DNA of 64,000 nt from Cellulomonas xylanilytica. GTDB taxonomy: Bacteria; Actinomycetota; Actinomycetes; Actinomycetales; Cellulomonadaceae. Positions 50,727-59,531 of this stretch are shown one piece after another. A program made the translations under genes and the position numbers. A model generated the notes under the pieces. The model made no database searches. It was not told the DNA's origin and was given only the letters and a program-made list of their open reading frames with translations. The stretch spans positions 1-64,000 of the forward strand of contig NZ_BJUB01000013.1 in assembly GCF_007989805.1 (NCBI RefSeq), in the 5' to 3' direction. Numbering within the stretch: position 1 is the stretch's first letter; every line of letters starts with the position of its first letter.

Positions 50727-52250
50727 ATGTCCAGGTCCTTCACCAGGCGGTTCACCGCCGCGATCGGCGCCGTCGTCCTGGCCGCCGGCGCGGCGATGGT
50801 CGCCGTCGCACCCGCGCAGGCGGTCACCCTGCCCGGCAACATCGACCCCGACCAGCCGCGCAGCCTCACGGTGCACAAGTTCGCGCTCGGGCCGGGCAAC
50901 GGTCAGAACGCCGGTACGGGTCAGGAGCTCCCCTCCACGGCCGGCCTCGGCACGCCGCTCCCCGGCGCCGTCTTCACCGCGACGCAGGTCGCCGGTGTCG
51001 ACCTGACGACGCCCGAGGGCTGGGCGATCGCCAACAGCCTGAGCCCGCAGGCGGCGTCGACGCGGCTGACCGGCACGCCGTACACGTCGACCGCCTCGGC
51101 GGCGGACGGTACCGCGACCTTCCCGACCGGGATGCCGCTCGGCCTGTTCTACGTGCAGGAGACGGTGCTGCCCGCCGACGCGACCAACGCGACGGCGCCG
51201 TTCCTCGTCTCGCTGCCGCTGCCGACCGGACCCTCCGGCGCTCCGGCCAACCAGTGGGTCTACGACGTGCACGTGTACCCGAAGAACGCCGTCACCGAGA
51301 CGACGAAGACGCGTGTCCCGGCTCCCGCAAACTCGGAGGAGGCGCGCAACCCCGACCTCATCCGCTGGTCGATCGCGTCGAGCATCCCGACGCTCGCCGC
51401 AGGTGACACGATCACGACGTTCACCCTCACCGACACCGTTCCGAGCGCACTGGTGTTCCCCGCCACGCCTCCCGCGGGTGTCTCGCCGTCGACCGTCACG
51501 GTGACGAACGCCGGGGGGGTGGCTCAGAACTTCGTCGCGGGCGTGGACTACACCATCGTCAGCACGGCTGCGACGTCGACGACGGACGCGACGTCGGTGC
51601 TCACCTTCACCACGGCGGGTCTGACCCGTCTCACCGGTCTGCAGGGGGGTCTGGTGTCGTTCAACGTGCTGACCCGTGCCGTGTCGATCCCGTCGAACGG
51701 TCTGATCACCAACTCGGCGACGGCCAACATCAACGGCTCCACGGAGACGGTGACGGGCACCACCCCGATCGGTCAGCTCACCGTGTTCGCGTTCGAGAGC
51801 AACAACGGTGGCCCGCGCACGCCGCTGGCAGGCGCGGTCTACCAGGTGTACCTGAACCAGAACGACGCGAACAACCAGCAGAACCCCGTCTCGATCAACG
51901 GCACCACCGACTGGACGACCGGCGCCAACGGCTTCGTGGCGATCCCGATCATCACGCCCGGGAACTACTACGTGCGCGAGATCACGCCGCCCGCCGGCTA
52001 CAACGTGCCGCAGAGCAACCCGGTCCAGGCCGTGGTCGTCGCGGGTCCGACGTCGACGGTCCCGCCGGTGCAGAACTACGTCGAGTTCAACCACACCCAG
52101 GTGTCCGTGGCGAACTTCCTCCTGCCGTACACGGGTGGCGACGCTGGTGTGTGGTTCAAGACCGGTGGCATCGCGCTGCTGGCGATCGCCCTCGGTGCCG
52201 CGATCCTCGTGGCGCGCCGGCGTGCGCTCTCCGCACCCACGCACGCGTAG
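50727..52250 (+). CDS. major pilin subunit, SpaH/EbpB family, LPXTG-anchored
   Basis: A 507-residue exported pilin; AGGAG lies six bases before ATG 50727. The signal peptide ends near APAQAV. The pilin motif is VYDVHVYPKNA, with Lys186 the expected isopeptide donor for polymerisation. The E-box is YYVREITPPAGY (Glu418). The sorting signal is LPYTG (466-470), followed by a hydrophobic helix and ARRR. Two CnaB/D2-type folds (about 55-185 and 190-350) carry likely internal isopeptide bonds. It is the repeating shaft protein of a sortase-assembled pilus; the sortase is the next gene. Confidence 0.95.
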   Translation: MSRSFTRRFTAAIGAVVLAAGAAMVAVAPAQAVTLPGNIDPDQPRSLTVHKFALGPGNGQNAGTGQELPSTAGLGTPLPGAVFTATQVAGVDLTTPEGWAIANSLSPQAASTRLTGTPYTSTASAADGTATFPTGMPLGLFYVQETVLPADATNATAPFLVSLPLPTGPSGAPANQWVYDVHVYPKNAVTETTKTRVPAPANSEEARNPDLIRWSIASSIPTLAAGDTITTFTLTDTVPSALVFPATPPAGVSPSTVTVTNAGGVAQNFVAGVDYTIVSTAATSTTDATSVLTFTTAGLTRLTGLQGGLVSFNVLTRAVSIPSNGLITNSATANINGSTETVTGTTPIGQLTVFAFESNNGGPRTPLAGAVYQVYLNQNDANNQQNPVSINGTTDWTTGANGFVAIPIITPGNYYVREITPPAGYNVPQSNPVQAVVVAGPTSTVPPVQNYVEFNHTQVSVANFLLPYTGGDAGVWFKTGGIALLAIALGAAILVARRRALSAPTHA

Positions 52251-52259
52251 CCTGACGTG

Positions 52260-53234
52260 ATGACGACGGAGGCGGGGCGTCCTTCGGGACCCCCGCCTTC
52301 GTCGTCCCCGGACGGCTCCGGGACGACGACGCTCATAAGGCCGGCAAGCCGCCGAACAGGGGGATGGCGGATGCCGTGGATCGCGCTCCTCGTCGCCCTG
52401 ATCGCGGTGCTGGGCGCCGGCCTCCTGCTCTTCCCCACCGTCGTGTCGTGGTTCAGCCAGTACGAGCAGTCGCAGCGCATCGACGACCTGACCGCGGACG
52501 TCGCCGACCTCGGCTCCGCCAAGCTGCAGGAGGAGCTCGACCGCGCCCGCGCGTACAACGAGGACATCGTCGGCGGAGGAGCGAACCTCGTCGCGAACGG
52601 GCGCCTGCCGGTGGCTGACGAACCCGATCCGGCTGGGGAGTACGACACCGTCCTGCGCGCCGACAGGACGGGCCTGATGGCTCGCCTCAAGATCCCGGCG
52701 ATCGACGTCGACCTGCCCGTCTCCCACGGCACGAGCGGGGACGTGCTCGAGCACGGCGTCGGGCACCTCGAGGGCACCGCTCTCCCGGTGGGCGGGGAGT
52801 CCACCCGCTCGGTCCTCACGGCTCATCGCGGCCTCGCGACCGCGGAGCTGTTCACGCACCTCGACAGGGTGGAGGTGAAGGACACCTTCACCATCGAGGT
52901 GTTCGGAGAGGTCCTGACGTACCGCGTCGTCGACACCCGCGTCGTCGAGCCCACGGACGGGGAGAGCCTCTTCCCGGTCGAGGGGCGGGATCTGCTCACC
53001 CTCGTGACCTGCACGCCGCTCGGCGTGAACAGTCACCGCATCCTGGTCACGGGCGAGCGCGTCATCCCCACGCCGCAGGCCGATCTCGACAGCGCCGGTC
53101 AGAGCCCGGAGATCCCGACCTTCCCCTGGTGGGTGCTCATCGCCACCGGCGTGCTGGTCACGGCCGGCGTGTACGTCGAACGGTCCGGACGATCGCGCGC
53201 TCGTCCCGCCGTCGCCACGGGTGGCCAGGAATAG
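52260..53234 (+). CDS. class C sortase (pilin polymerase)
   Basis: A 324-residue membrane sortase. Residues about 40-62 form an N-terminal membrane helix and about 283-303 a C-terminal one, the class C arrangement. Catalytic residues are His189 (LTAHRG), Cys251 (LVTCTPLG) and Arg260 (SHRILVTG). A lid-like segment (YDTVLRADRTGLMARLKIP) precedes the core. It joins pilin subunits through the LPXTG Thr and the pilin-motif Lys. ATG 52260 follows TAGCCT at six bases, whose TAG is the pilin stop, so a second leaderless transcript start is possible. Operon with the two LPXTG genes is clear. Confidence 0.95.
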   Translation: MTTEAGRPSGPPPSSSPDGSGTTTLIRPASRRTGGWRMPWIALLVALIAVLGAGLLLFPTVVSWFSQYEQSQRIDDLTADVADLGSAKLQEELDRARAYNEDIVGGGANLVANGRLPVADEPDPAGEYDTVLRADRTGLMARLKIPAIDVDLPVSHGTSGDVLEHGVGHLEGTALPVGGESTRSVLTAHRGLATAELFTHLDRVEVKDTFTIEVFGEVLTYRVVDTRVVEPTDGESLFPVEGRDLLTLVTCTPLGVNSHRILVTGERVIPTPQADLDSAGQSPEIPTFPWWVLIATGVLVTAGVYVERSGRSRARPAVATGGQE

Positions 53235-53278
53235 CGGAAACTCGGCCACATGGCACGCGAAACTCGATTGCAGTCGCC

Positions 53279-55870
53279 TCAGGCCTGCATGTCCACGAAG
53301 CGCGAGTAGTGCCCCTGGAACGCCACGACCAACGTGTCGGTCGGGCCGTTTCGGTGCTTGGCCACGATCACGTCGGCCTCCCCGGCGCGGGGTGACTCCT
53401 TCTCGTAGGCGTCCTCACGGTGGAGCAGGATGACGATGTCGGCGTCCTGCTCGATCGAGCCGGACTCACGCAGGTCGCTCATCTGCGGCCGCTTGTCGGT
53501 GCGCTGCTCGGCGCCACGGTTCAGCTGGGAGATGGCGATGACCGGGACCTCGAGCTCCTTGGCCAGCAGCTTGAGCGCTCGGGAGAACTCGGAGACCTCC
53601 TGCTGCCGGGACTCGACGCGCTTCCCGGAGGACATGAGCTGCAGGTAGTCGATGACCACGAGCTTGAGGTCGTGCTTCTGCTTGAGCCGCCGGCACTTGG
53701 CGCGGATCTCCATGAGGGACATGTTCGGGGAGTCGTCGATGAACAGCGGCGCCTCGGAGATCTTGCCCATGGTCGCGGCGATCTTGGCCCAGTCGTCCTC
53801 ACCCATCTGACCGTTGCGCAACTTCTGCAGGTGCACACGCGCCTCGGCGGACAGCAGACGCATGGTGATCTCGTTGCGGCTCATCTCGAGCGAGAAGACG
53901 ACCGACGTCATGTTGTGCTTGATCGACGCCGACCGGGCGATGTCGATGCCCATCGTCGAGTTGTGCGTCGGGATCATCGCTCGGCCGGCGAGGTACAGGT
54001 GCGAGGGGTGTGCGATCTCGACGCAGCGAACCGGCACGCTGTCGATCGGCTCGACGGACACGATGAATCGCTGAGTCAGACGCGCGGTCGACTGGCGGCG
54101 GCGTTCCTTGTGGACGAGTCGCTTGCGCTCGAGAGCGAACACCTCGTCGTCCGTGGTGAACGTCAGCGTGTAGGCGATCGACGAGGCCTCGGTGCGGCCC
54201 GCGACCCGCTTGGTGGACCATCCCGTGCGGTATCCCAGCGAGTGCACGAGCTCGCGCACGTCCTCTGCAAGACGTCGGCTGGTCAGGGAGATCTGCGGCG
54301 AACCCGTCGGGTTCACGGTGCCGTCCGTATCGAGGAGCCCCGCAAGCAGGTCGCGTCGCTGCTGCTCGCTCGCGCGCAGATAGGCCCCGGGGATGTGCTT
54401 GTTCCCCAGGACACCGAGCGTGCGAAGTCGACCGTGAACGGTCCCGTTCGCGTCGTGGCACGGCTGGCACCGAAGGAGGCCGCTCGTCTCGACGCCGCAG
54501 TCCGGGCAGGTCGGCACGGGCACCGGGCCGGTGAGCGTCTTCACCTTGCCGCCGCAGGAGCGCCCGCAGGTGCGGACGTGCGAGCGCCTCGGAACGAACG
54601 AGGCGCCACAGACTTGGCACGAGCGCTCGCCGACCATGGCAACCGGCAGCTGGATCGAGTACAGCCGCGCGGGCCCTGAGGCCGAGCCGGCTTCCCGGGC
54701 GACGAGGCCACGACCCTCGATCAGCATGGCGATCTCTGGGTCAGCGCTGGTGAAGCGCGCCGAGGCCGAGTGACCGTCCCCGAGCCACACGCCGAGCGCG
54801 TACGGGTCGATCGGAAGCTCCGCCTCCGGCAGACGCAGCGCGGTGGCCGTGGCGACCGAGTGGTTGGCGCGGCCGTCGGCGGTCGCGCACCGCACGCTCG
54901 CGTGGATCTCCTCGGTCGTGCGGATCGCCGAGAGCCCCTGGTTCCGTCGGCGCTCGGCCCGGGTGCTGGTGGCCCACTGGTGCAGAGCGTCCGCGACGAT
55001 CTCGCTGCCGTCGTCGAACGTGACGCGGTAGGTCGGCCGACCGACGAGCACCTCGGTGGCACCGACGACGCGCGTCGGCGTGCCGTCGGCGGCGAGGAGC
55101 TCGTCGCCGACGCGGACCTCGCCCATCGTCATCCAGCCCGTCGGTGTGGGCAGAGGCGTGTCGAGCGCGAGCGCCTTGCCGATGGCGGGACGCGCCGCGA
55201 GCACGATCATCTGTCCGGGGTGCAGCCCGTTGGTCAGCCGGTCCAGGTCCGAGAACCCCGTCGGGACGCCGATCATGCCCTCGCCGCGGTGGCCGGCGGC
55301 CTCGATCTCGTCGACGGCGCCGCCGATGATGTCGCCGAGGATCAGGTAGTCCTCCGACGAGCGCCGCTCGGTGACCGCGTAGACCTCGGCCTGGGCGTTG
55401 TTGACGATCTCGTCGACGTCGCCGCCGTCGGTGCCGTAGCCGAGCTGGACGATCCGGGTGCCGGCCTCGACGAGCTTGCGGAGCACGGACCGCTCACGCA
55501 CGATCCGCGCGTAGTAGCCGGCGTTCGCGGCGGTGGGGACCGACGAGATGAGGGTGTGCAGGTACGGGGCGCCGCCGATGCGCTGGATCTCGCCGCGCTT
55601 GGTCAGCTCGTCGGCGACCGTGATGGCGTCGGCCGGCTCGCCGCGGCCGTACAGGTCGATGATCGCGTCGTACACGACCTCGTGCGCCGGCCGGTAGAAG
55701 TCGGTGCCGCGGATCTGCTCGACGACGTCGGCGATGGCGTCCTTCGAGATCATCATGCCGCCGAGCACGCTGCGCTCGGCGTCGAGGTCCTGCGGCGGGG
55801 TGCGGTCGTAGCCGCCGCCACCGCGGTTGGTACCCGACGGCGCGCCGTACTCGAGCTCCTCGATCGTCAT
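53279..55870 (-). CDS. dnaB: replicative DNA helicase DnaB, with in-frame intein
   Basis: An 863-codon gene: 458 residues of DnaB interrupted after Lys232 of the Walker A motif (ARPAIGK | ST) by a 405-residue intein. The DnaB N-terminal domain (about 20-150; LDAERSVLGGMMISKDAI) and RecA-like C-domain (VFSLEMSRNEITMRLLSAEA; VVIDYLQLM; SGSIEQDADIVILLHRED) are both complete. DnaB unwinds DNA at the replication fork. Removal of the intein is essential for activity because it splits the ATP site. ATG 55870 is chosen because upstream codons lack homology. Gene order with rplI matches mycobacteria, although a MATE gene is inserted here. Confidence 0.96.
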   Translation of the reverse strand: MTIEELEYGAPSGTNRGGGGYDRTPPQDLDAERSVLGGMMISKDAIADVVEQIRGTDFYRPAHEVVYDAIIDLYGRGEPADAITVADELTKRGEIQRIGGAPYLHTLISSVPTAANAGYYARIVRERSVLRKLVEAGTRIVQLGYGTDGGDVDEIVNNAQAEVYAVTERRSSEDYLILGDIIGGAVDEIEAAGHRGEGMIGVPTGFSDLDRLTNGLHPGQMIVLAARPAIGKALALDTPLPTPTGWMTMGEVRVGDELLAADGTPTRVVGATEVLVGRPTYRVTFDDGSEIVADALHQWATSTRAERRRNQGLSAIRTTEEIHASVRCATADGRANHSVATATALRLPEAELPIDPYALGVWLGDGHSASARFTSADPEIAMLIEGRGLVAREAGSASGPARLYSIQLPVAMVGERSCQVCGASFVPRRSHVRTCGRSCGGKVKTLTGPVPVPTCPDCGVETSGLLRCQPCHDANGTVHGRLRTLGVLGNKHIPGAYLRASEQQRRDLLAGLLDTDGTVNPTGSPQISLTSRRLAEDVRELVHSLGYRTGWSTKRVAGRTEASSIAYTLTFTTDDEVFALERKRLVHKERRRQSTARLTQRFIVSVEPIDSVPVRCVEIAHPSHLYLAGRAMIPTHNSTMGIDIARSASIKHNMTSVVFSLEMSRNEITMRLLSAEARVHLQKLRNGQMGEDDWAKIAATMGKISEAPLFIDDSPNMSLMEIRAKCRRLKQKHDLKLVVIDYLQLMSSGKRVESRQQEVSEFSRALKLLAKELEVPVIAISQLNRGAEQRTDKRPQMSDLRESGSIEQDADIVILLHREDAYEKESPRAGEADVIVAKHRNGPTDTLVVAFQGHYSRFVDMQA
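53960..55174 (-). mobile_element. DnaB intein with class 3 (WCT) features and LAGLIDADG endonuclease
   Basis: The 405-residue insert begins with Ala1 (ALALDTPLPT) instead of Cys/Ser and ends IPTHN before extein Ser. It carries all three class 3 markers: Trp67 in block B (LHQW), Cys384 in block F (VRCVEIAHPSH) and Thr403 in block G. A LAGLIDADG endonuclease is inside (LGVWLGDGH about 127-135 and LLAGLLDTDG about 275-284). Between the two motifs are two zinc-knuckle-like Cys clusters (CQVCG...CGRSCGG and CPDCG...CQPCHD). Confidence 0.9.
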
Positions 55871-56049
55871 CCTGATCCCCACCGTCGTCGTCCGAACACA
55901 TGTTCCATGGGGGGTCTGACATCCGCGCCCACACGAGTTCCCAGGCGCAGCTCCGGGTCCTCGCACTCGCGACGTTAGGTGCTCCGACGCCCTCGTCCAA
56001 ACACGCTCACGAGCCTGTGGGGAACTGCACGCACACCTGTGGGTGAGGG

Positions 56050-56210
56050 TGTGGACTTCTGTGGAGCGAGCCCTCGCCTACTGTGAGCGGAGCTGTGGAT
56101 CACGTCCGATTTTGTCCACAGGCCGTGGACAGGGGTGTGGACGGCCGGGTGAAGTTCCGTCCCGTTCCGCTTCGTCACCCGCACGAACGCTGTGCACCTG
56201 CTGTGGATGC
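56050..56210. promoter_or_regulatory. cluster of DnaA-box-like sequences between dnaB and the MATE gene
   Basis: A perfect TTGTCCACA (56112-56120) and six TGTGGA-type boxes (near 56050, 56060, 56094, 56124, 56136 and 56202) lie within 160 bp. The 55871-56206 gap otherwise holds only promoter-type sequence for the two divergent genes. Confidence 0.5.
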
Positions 56211-57562
56211 GAGAAAGGTTGGCCGCGATTTCATCTGTCGGACATCGCCCGCCCGGCATCGACCGCCAGATACTGGCGCTCGCCGTGCCGGCCCTCGGGG
56301 CACTGGTCGCCGAGCCGCTCTTCGTGCTCGTCGACTCCGCCGTCGTCGGCCACCTCGGCACCGCCCCGCTGGCCGGTCTGGCGCTCGCCTCGACGGTGCT
56401 GATGACCGTGATCGGGCTCTGCGTCTTCCTCGCCTACGCCACGACCGCGGCCGTCGCGCGTCGCCTCGGTGCTGGGGACCGCAGCGGCGCGCTCCAGGTC
56501 GGGGTTGACGGGATGTGGCTGGCGCTCGGGCTCGGCCTCGTCCTCGCGGCGGCCACCTGGCTGAGCGCCCCGTGGCTGATCGAGGCCCTCGGTGCTTCCG
56601 GCGAGGTCGCGCGGCAGGCGGTGACCTACCTGCGCTGGTCGGCGCCGGGCCTGCCCGGCATGCTCCTCGTGCTTGCGTCCACCGGCGCCCTGCGCGGCCT
56701 GCTGGACACCCGCACACCCCTGGTCGTCGCCGCGTCCGGGGCGGTCGTCAACGCCGTGCTCAACGTGGTGCTCGTCTACGGGGTCGGCATGGGGATCGCC
56801 GGGTCCGGCCTCGGCACCGCCCTGACGCAGCTGGGGATGGCCGTGGCGCTCACCGTCGTGGTCGTCCGAGGCGCCCGAGGTGCGGGGGCCCACCTGCGAC
56901 CGGCTGCCGGCGGCATCTGGGCCAACGCGCGCGCCGGCACCCCCCTGTTCGTCCGCACGCTGTCGCTGCGGCTCGCCATCCTGCTGACCGTGTGGGTGGC
57001 CACGGGTCTCGGGGCGGTCGAGCTCGCCGGGCACCAGGTGGTCAACGCCGTGTGGGGGCTCGCGGCGTTCGCGCTGGACGCGCTCGCCATCGCCGCGCAG
57101 GCCCTCGTCGGCCACGCCCTGGGAGCCGCCGACGTCCCGCGGGTCCGCGCGATCCTGCGCCGGACCCTGCAGTGGGGTGTCGGCGCCGGGGCAGCGCTCG
57201 GCCTCGTCGTCGGCGGGCTCTCGTGGGTCTACGTCCCGCTCTTTACGTCCGCCGACGACGTGCGCCTCGCCGCCGTCGCCGCCCTCGTGGTCGCGGCCGT
57301 GACCATGCCGATGGCCGGCTGGGTCTTCGTGCTCGACGGCGTCCTGATCGGCGCCGGCGACGGCCGCTTCCTCGCCTGGGCGGGCATGGCCACGCTTGTC
57401 GTCTACGTGCCCTTCGCGCTGGCCGTCCGGGAGGCGGCTCCGCCCGGTGCCGCGGGTCTGGCGTGGCTGTGGGCCGCGTTCGCTGGCGTGTTCATGCTGG
57501 CCCGCGCAGTCACCACCGGCTTGCGCGCCCGCGGCACGGCCTGGATGGTCACCGGCGCCTGA
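56207..57562 (+). CDS. MATE-family efflux transporter (DinF-like)
   Basis: A 451-residue membrane protein with twelve hydrophobic segments in two repeats of six. MATE hallmarks are LALAVPALGALVAEPLFVLVDSAVVGHLG in the first half (read as helix 1-2) and FALDALAIAAQALVGHALGA at the corresponding place in the second half. DinF-like members export drugs or oxidised compounds using Na+ or H+. ATG 56207 is chosen; a GTG at 56192 is possible and neither has a clear ribosome site. The gene sits between rplI and dnaB on the opposite strand, splitting a conserved block. Confidence 0.92.
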   Translation: MRERLAAISSVGHRPPGIDRQILALAVPALGALVAEPLFVLVDSAVVGHLGTAPLAGLALASTVLMTVIGLCVFLAYATTAAVARRLGAGDRSGALQVGVDGMWLALGLGLVLAAATWLSAPWLIEALGASGEVARQAVTYLRWSAPGLPGMLLVLASTGALRGLLDTRTPLVVAASGAVVNAVLNVVLVYGVGMGIAGSGLGTALTQLGMAVALTVVVVRGARGAGAHLRPAAGGIWANARAGTPLFVRTLSLRLAILLTVWVATGLGAVELAGHQVVNAVWGLAAFALDALAIAAQALVGHALGAADVPRVRAILRRTLQWGVGAGAALGLVVGGLSWVYVPLFTSADDVRLAAVAALVVAAVTMPMAGWVFVLDGVLIGAGDGRFLAWAGMATLVVYVPFALAVREAAPPGAAGLAWLWAAFAGVFMLARAVTTGLRARGTAWMVTGA

Positions 57563-57569
57563 ACGCAGG

Positions 57570-57602
57570 AGCGCCCCGCTCCCACGAGGGGAACGGGGCG
57601 CT
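57570..57602. terminator. bidirectional hairpin terminator
   Basis: A 9-bp stem (AGCGCCCCG / CGGGGCGCT) with an inner CTCCC/GGGGA pairing lies between the convergent MATE and rplI genes. Confidence 0.8.
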
Positions 57603-57618
57603 GCTGGTGCTGCTCAGC

Positions 57619-58068
57619 TCAGGCTGCGACGACCTTGACGGTCACCGTCGCGGAGACGCCTGCGTGCAGACGGACCGACACCTGGTACTCGCCGAGGGCC
57701 TTGATCGGCTGACCGATCTCGACCTTCCGCTTGTCGATCTGCGGGGCGCCCGACTTCTTGACCGCGTCGGCGATCTCGGCAGTCGTGACGGCACCGAACA
57801 GACGGCCCGACTCGCCGGCCTTGGCCGACACGACGACCGGCTTGCTCTGCAGCGAGTCGCGGATCGCCTTGGCGTCGTCGAGCGTCGCGATCTCACGGGC
57901 CTTGCGGGCCTTACGGATCGCGGTGACGTCCTTCTCGGCGCCCTTGGTCCAGGGCGTCGCCAGGTTGCGCGGGACGAGGAAGTTCCGGGCGTACCCGTCC
58001 TTCACCTCGACCACGTCGCCGGGCTCACCGAGACCGGTGACCTCGTGGGTCAGGATGATCTTCGCCAT
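57619..58068 (-). CDS. rplI: 50S ribosomal protein L9
   Basis: A 149-residue protein of normal L9 length. The N-terminal domain ([32 protein letters not shown], read in parts) and C-terminal domain ([18 protein letters not shown]) are joined by the long connecting helix. L9 binds 23S rRNA and helps hold reading frame. AAAGGGGA precedes the ATG. It is the last gene of the rpsF-ssb-rpsR-rplI operon and ends at a bidirectional terminator. Confidence 0.98.
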   Translation of the reverse strand: MAKIILTHEVTGLGEPGDVVEVKDGYARNFLVPRNLATPWTKGAEKDVTAIRKARKAREIATLDDAKAIRDSLQSKPVVVSAKAGESGRLFGAVTTAEIADAVKKSGAPQIDKRKVEIGQPIKALGEYQVSVRLHAGVSATVTVKVVAA

Positions 58069-58082
58069 GATGGTCCCCTTTC

Positions 58083-58319
58083 TCAGCGCGCCGACGACGA
58101 GTACGGCAGGAGTGCCATCTCGCGGGCGTTCTTGACGGCACGCGCGATCGCGCGCTGCTCCTGGACGGACACACCGGTCACCCGGCGAGCGCGGATCTTC
58201 CCGCGGTCGGAGATGAACTTGCGCAGCAGCGCAGTGTCCTTGTAGTCGACGACATCGATCTTCGCCGCCTTGAGCGGGTTCTGCTTCTTCTTCGGCTTGC
58301 GGACCACGGCCTTGGCCAT
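58083..58319 (-). CDS. rpsR: 30S ribosomal protein S18
   Basis: A 78-residue protein of the S18 family ([40 protein letters not shown]). It lacks the zinc CxxC motif of some paralogues, so it is the Cys-minus type. It lies 14 bp upstream of rplI and 77 bp downstream of ssb. S18 forms a heterodimer with S6, encoded in the same operon. Confidence 0.98.
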   Translation of the reverse strand: MAKAVVRKPKKKQNPLKAAKIDVVDYKDTALLRKFISDRGKIRARRVTGVSVQEQRAIARAVKNAREMALLPYSSSAR

Positions 58320-58396
58320 CGTGGTGCTCCTTGTCTGCTGGAGCCCTGGGCGTTGCCGTGCCCAGGGATGGGGAGTGTCTGAGTGTCAGGCGCCGA

Positions 58397-58936
58397 TCAG
58401 AACGGGGGCTCGTCGGAGTAGCCGGCACCGCCAGCACCACCTGCGGGCGTCGCCCACGGGTCGTCCTGCTGGTTGCCGCCACCGCCGCCGGAGCCGCCGT
58501 ACCCACCGCCGCCGCCACCGTTGTTGAAGCCGCCGCCCCCGCCGCCGAAGCCACCGCCGCCGCCACCCGAACGCTGGGTCCGGGTGACCTTGGCCGTGGC
58601 GTAGCGCAGGGACGGGCCGACCTCGTCGACCTGGAGCTCGTACACGGTGCGCTTCTCGCCCTCGCGGGTCTCGTAGGAGCGCTGCACGAGCCGGCCGGTC
58701 ACGATGACGCGGGTGCCCTTGGTGAGCGACTCGGCGACCGACTCGGCCGCCTCACGCCAGATCGAGCAGCGGAGGAACAGCGTGTCGCCGTCCTTCCACT
58801 CGTTGCTCTGGCGGTCGAACGTACGGGGGGTGGACGCGACGGTGAAGTTCGCGACAGCCGCCCCCGAAGGGGTGAAGCGCAGCTCGGGATCCCCGGTCAG
58901 GTTCCCGATCACCGTGATGACGGTCTCACCGCTCAT
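58397..58936 (-). CDS. ssb: single-stranded DNA-binding protein
   Basis: A 179-residue protein with an OB-fold (about 1-110; [41 protein letters not shown]), a long Gly-rich disordered linker with Asn and Phe (about 120-160) and the acidic C-terminal tip DEPPF, which recruits replication and repair partners. It coats single-stranded DNA at forks. It is the second gene of the rpsF-ssb-rpsR-rplI operon. The Gly-tract produces short DNA repeats that are coding, not separate elements. Confidence 0.98.
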   Translation of the reverse strand: MSGETVITVIGNLTGDPELRFTPSGAAVANFTVASTPRTFDRQSNEWKDGDTLFLRCSIWREAAESVAESLTKGTRVIVTGRLVQRSYETREGEKRTVYELQVDEVGPSLRYATAKVTRTQRSGGGGGGFGGGGGGFNNGGGGGGYGGSGGGGGNQQDDPWATPAGGAGGAGYSDEPPF

Positions 58937-59017
58937 GCCCAGCTCCTCGTTCGTTCGATCAGTCGGATGATCAATGGATGGTGGGACCGCACGCTAGCTG
59001 CGGCCACCCACAGGTGA

Positions 59018-59311
59018 TCAGGCGTCGGCGCGCAGGACCTTGGTCCGCAGGACGACCTCGTTGAGGCCGAGCTGGCGGTCGAGCTCCTTGGCGGTCGCGG
59101 GCGTCGCGTGGAAGTCGATGACGGCGTAGATGCCCTCGGACTTCTTCTGGATGTCGTAGGCAAGCCGACGACGACCCCAGATGTCGACCTTGTCGACAGT
59201 CCCACCGTCGGTCTTGATGACCGTCAGGTACTTGTCGAGCGACGGAGCGACGGTGCGCTCTTCGATCTCGGGGTCAAGGATGATCATGAGTTCGTACTGA
59301 CGCAGGCTCAT
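59018..59311 (-). CDS. rpsF: 30S ribosomal protein S6
   Basis: A 97-residue protein of normal S6 length ([40 protein letters not shown]). ATG 59311 is chosen over an in-frame GTG at 59317 because AGGAGG lies five bases before it. It is first in the operon; a TAGCCT box on the minus strand around 59430 is a plausible -10. Confidence 0.98.
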   Translation of the reverse strand: MSLRQYELMIILDPEIEERTVAPSLDKYLTVIKTDGGTVDKVDIWGRRRLAYDIQKKSEGIYAVIDFHATPATAKELDRQLGLNEVVLRTKVLRADA

Positions 59312-59490
59312 ACCCACCTCCTCTGGTCTTCGCGGCCACGGTCGATCCGTGGCAGGAGGGTGTGTGCGTCGCTGGCCGGACGGTGCCGTCCATGACGACG
59401 GTCCCCTCCGGGCACAGCAATCTCCTAGGCTACCCGGCCCGGAGCCACCGCCGAAATCGGCTGTGGACGGGCGCGGACCTGGAAGCTCCG

Positions 59491-59525
59491 GCGAGGGGCG
59501 GTGACCACCGTGGTCCGCCCCTCGC
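59491..59525. terminator. hairpin terminator downstream of the penicillin-binding protein gene
   Basis: An 11-bp perfect stem (GCGAGGGGCGG / CCGCCCCTCGC) encloses a smaller GACCAC/GTGGTC stem, 7 bases past the stop on the minus strand. Confidence 0.75.
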
Positions 59526-59531
59526 CAGGAA

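Noticed and set aside
56050-56210. Chromosomal replication origin
   Set aside because: dnaA and dnaN are absent and there is no AT-rich unwinding element; the boxes alone do not make an origin.
58455-58575. Repeats rich in CCGCCGCC
   Set aside because: Coding Gly-rich linker of SSB, in frame throughout.
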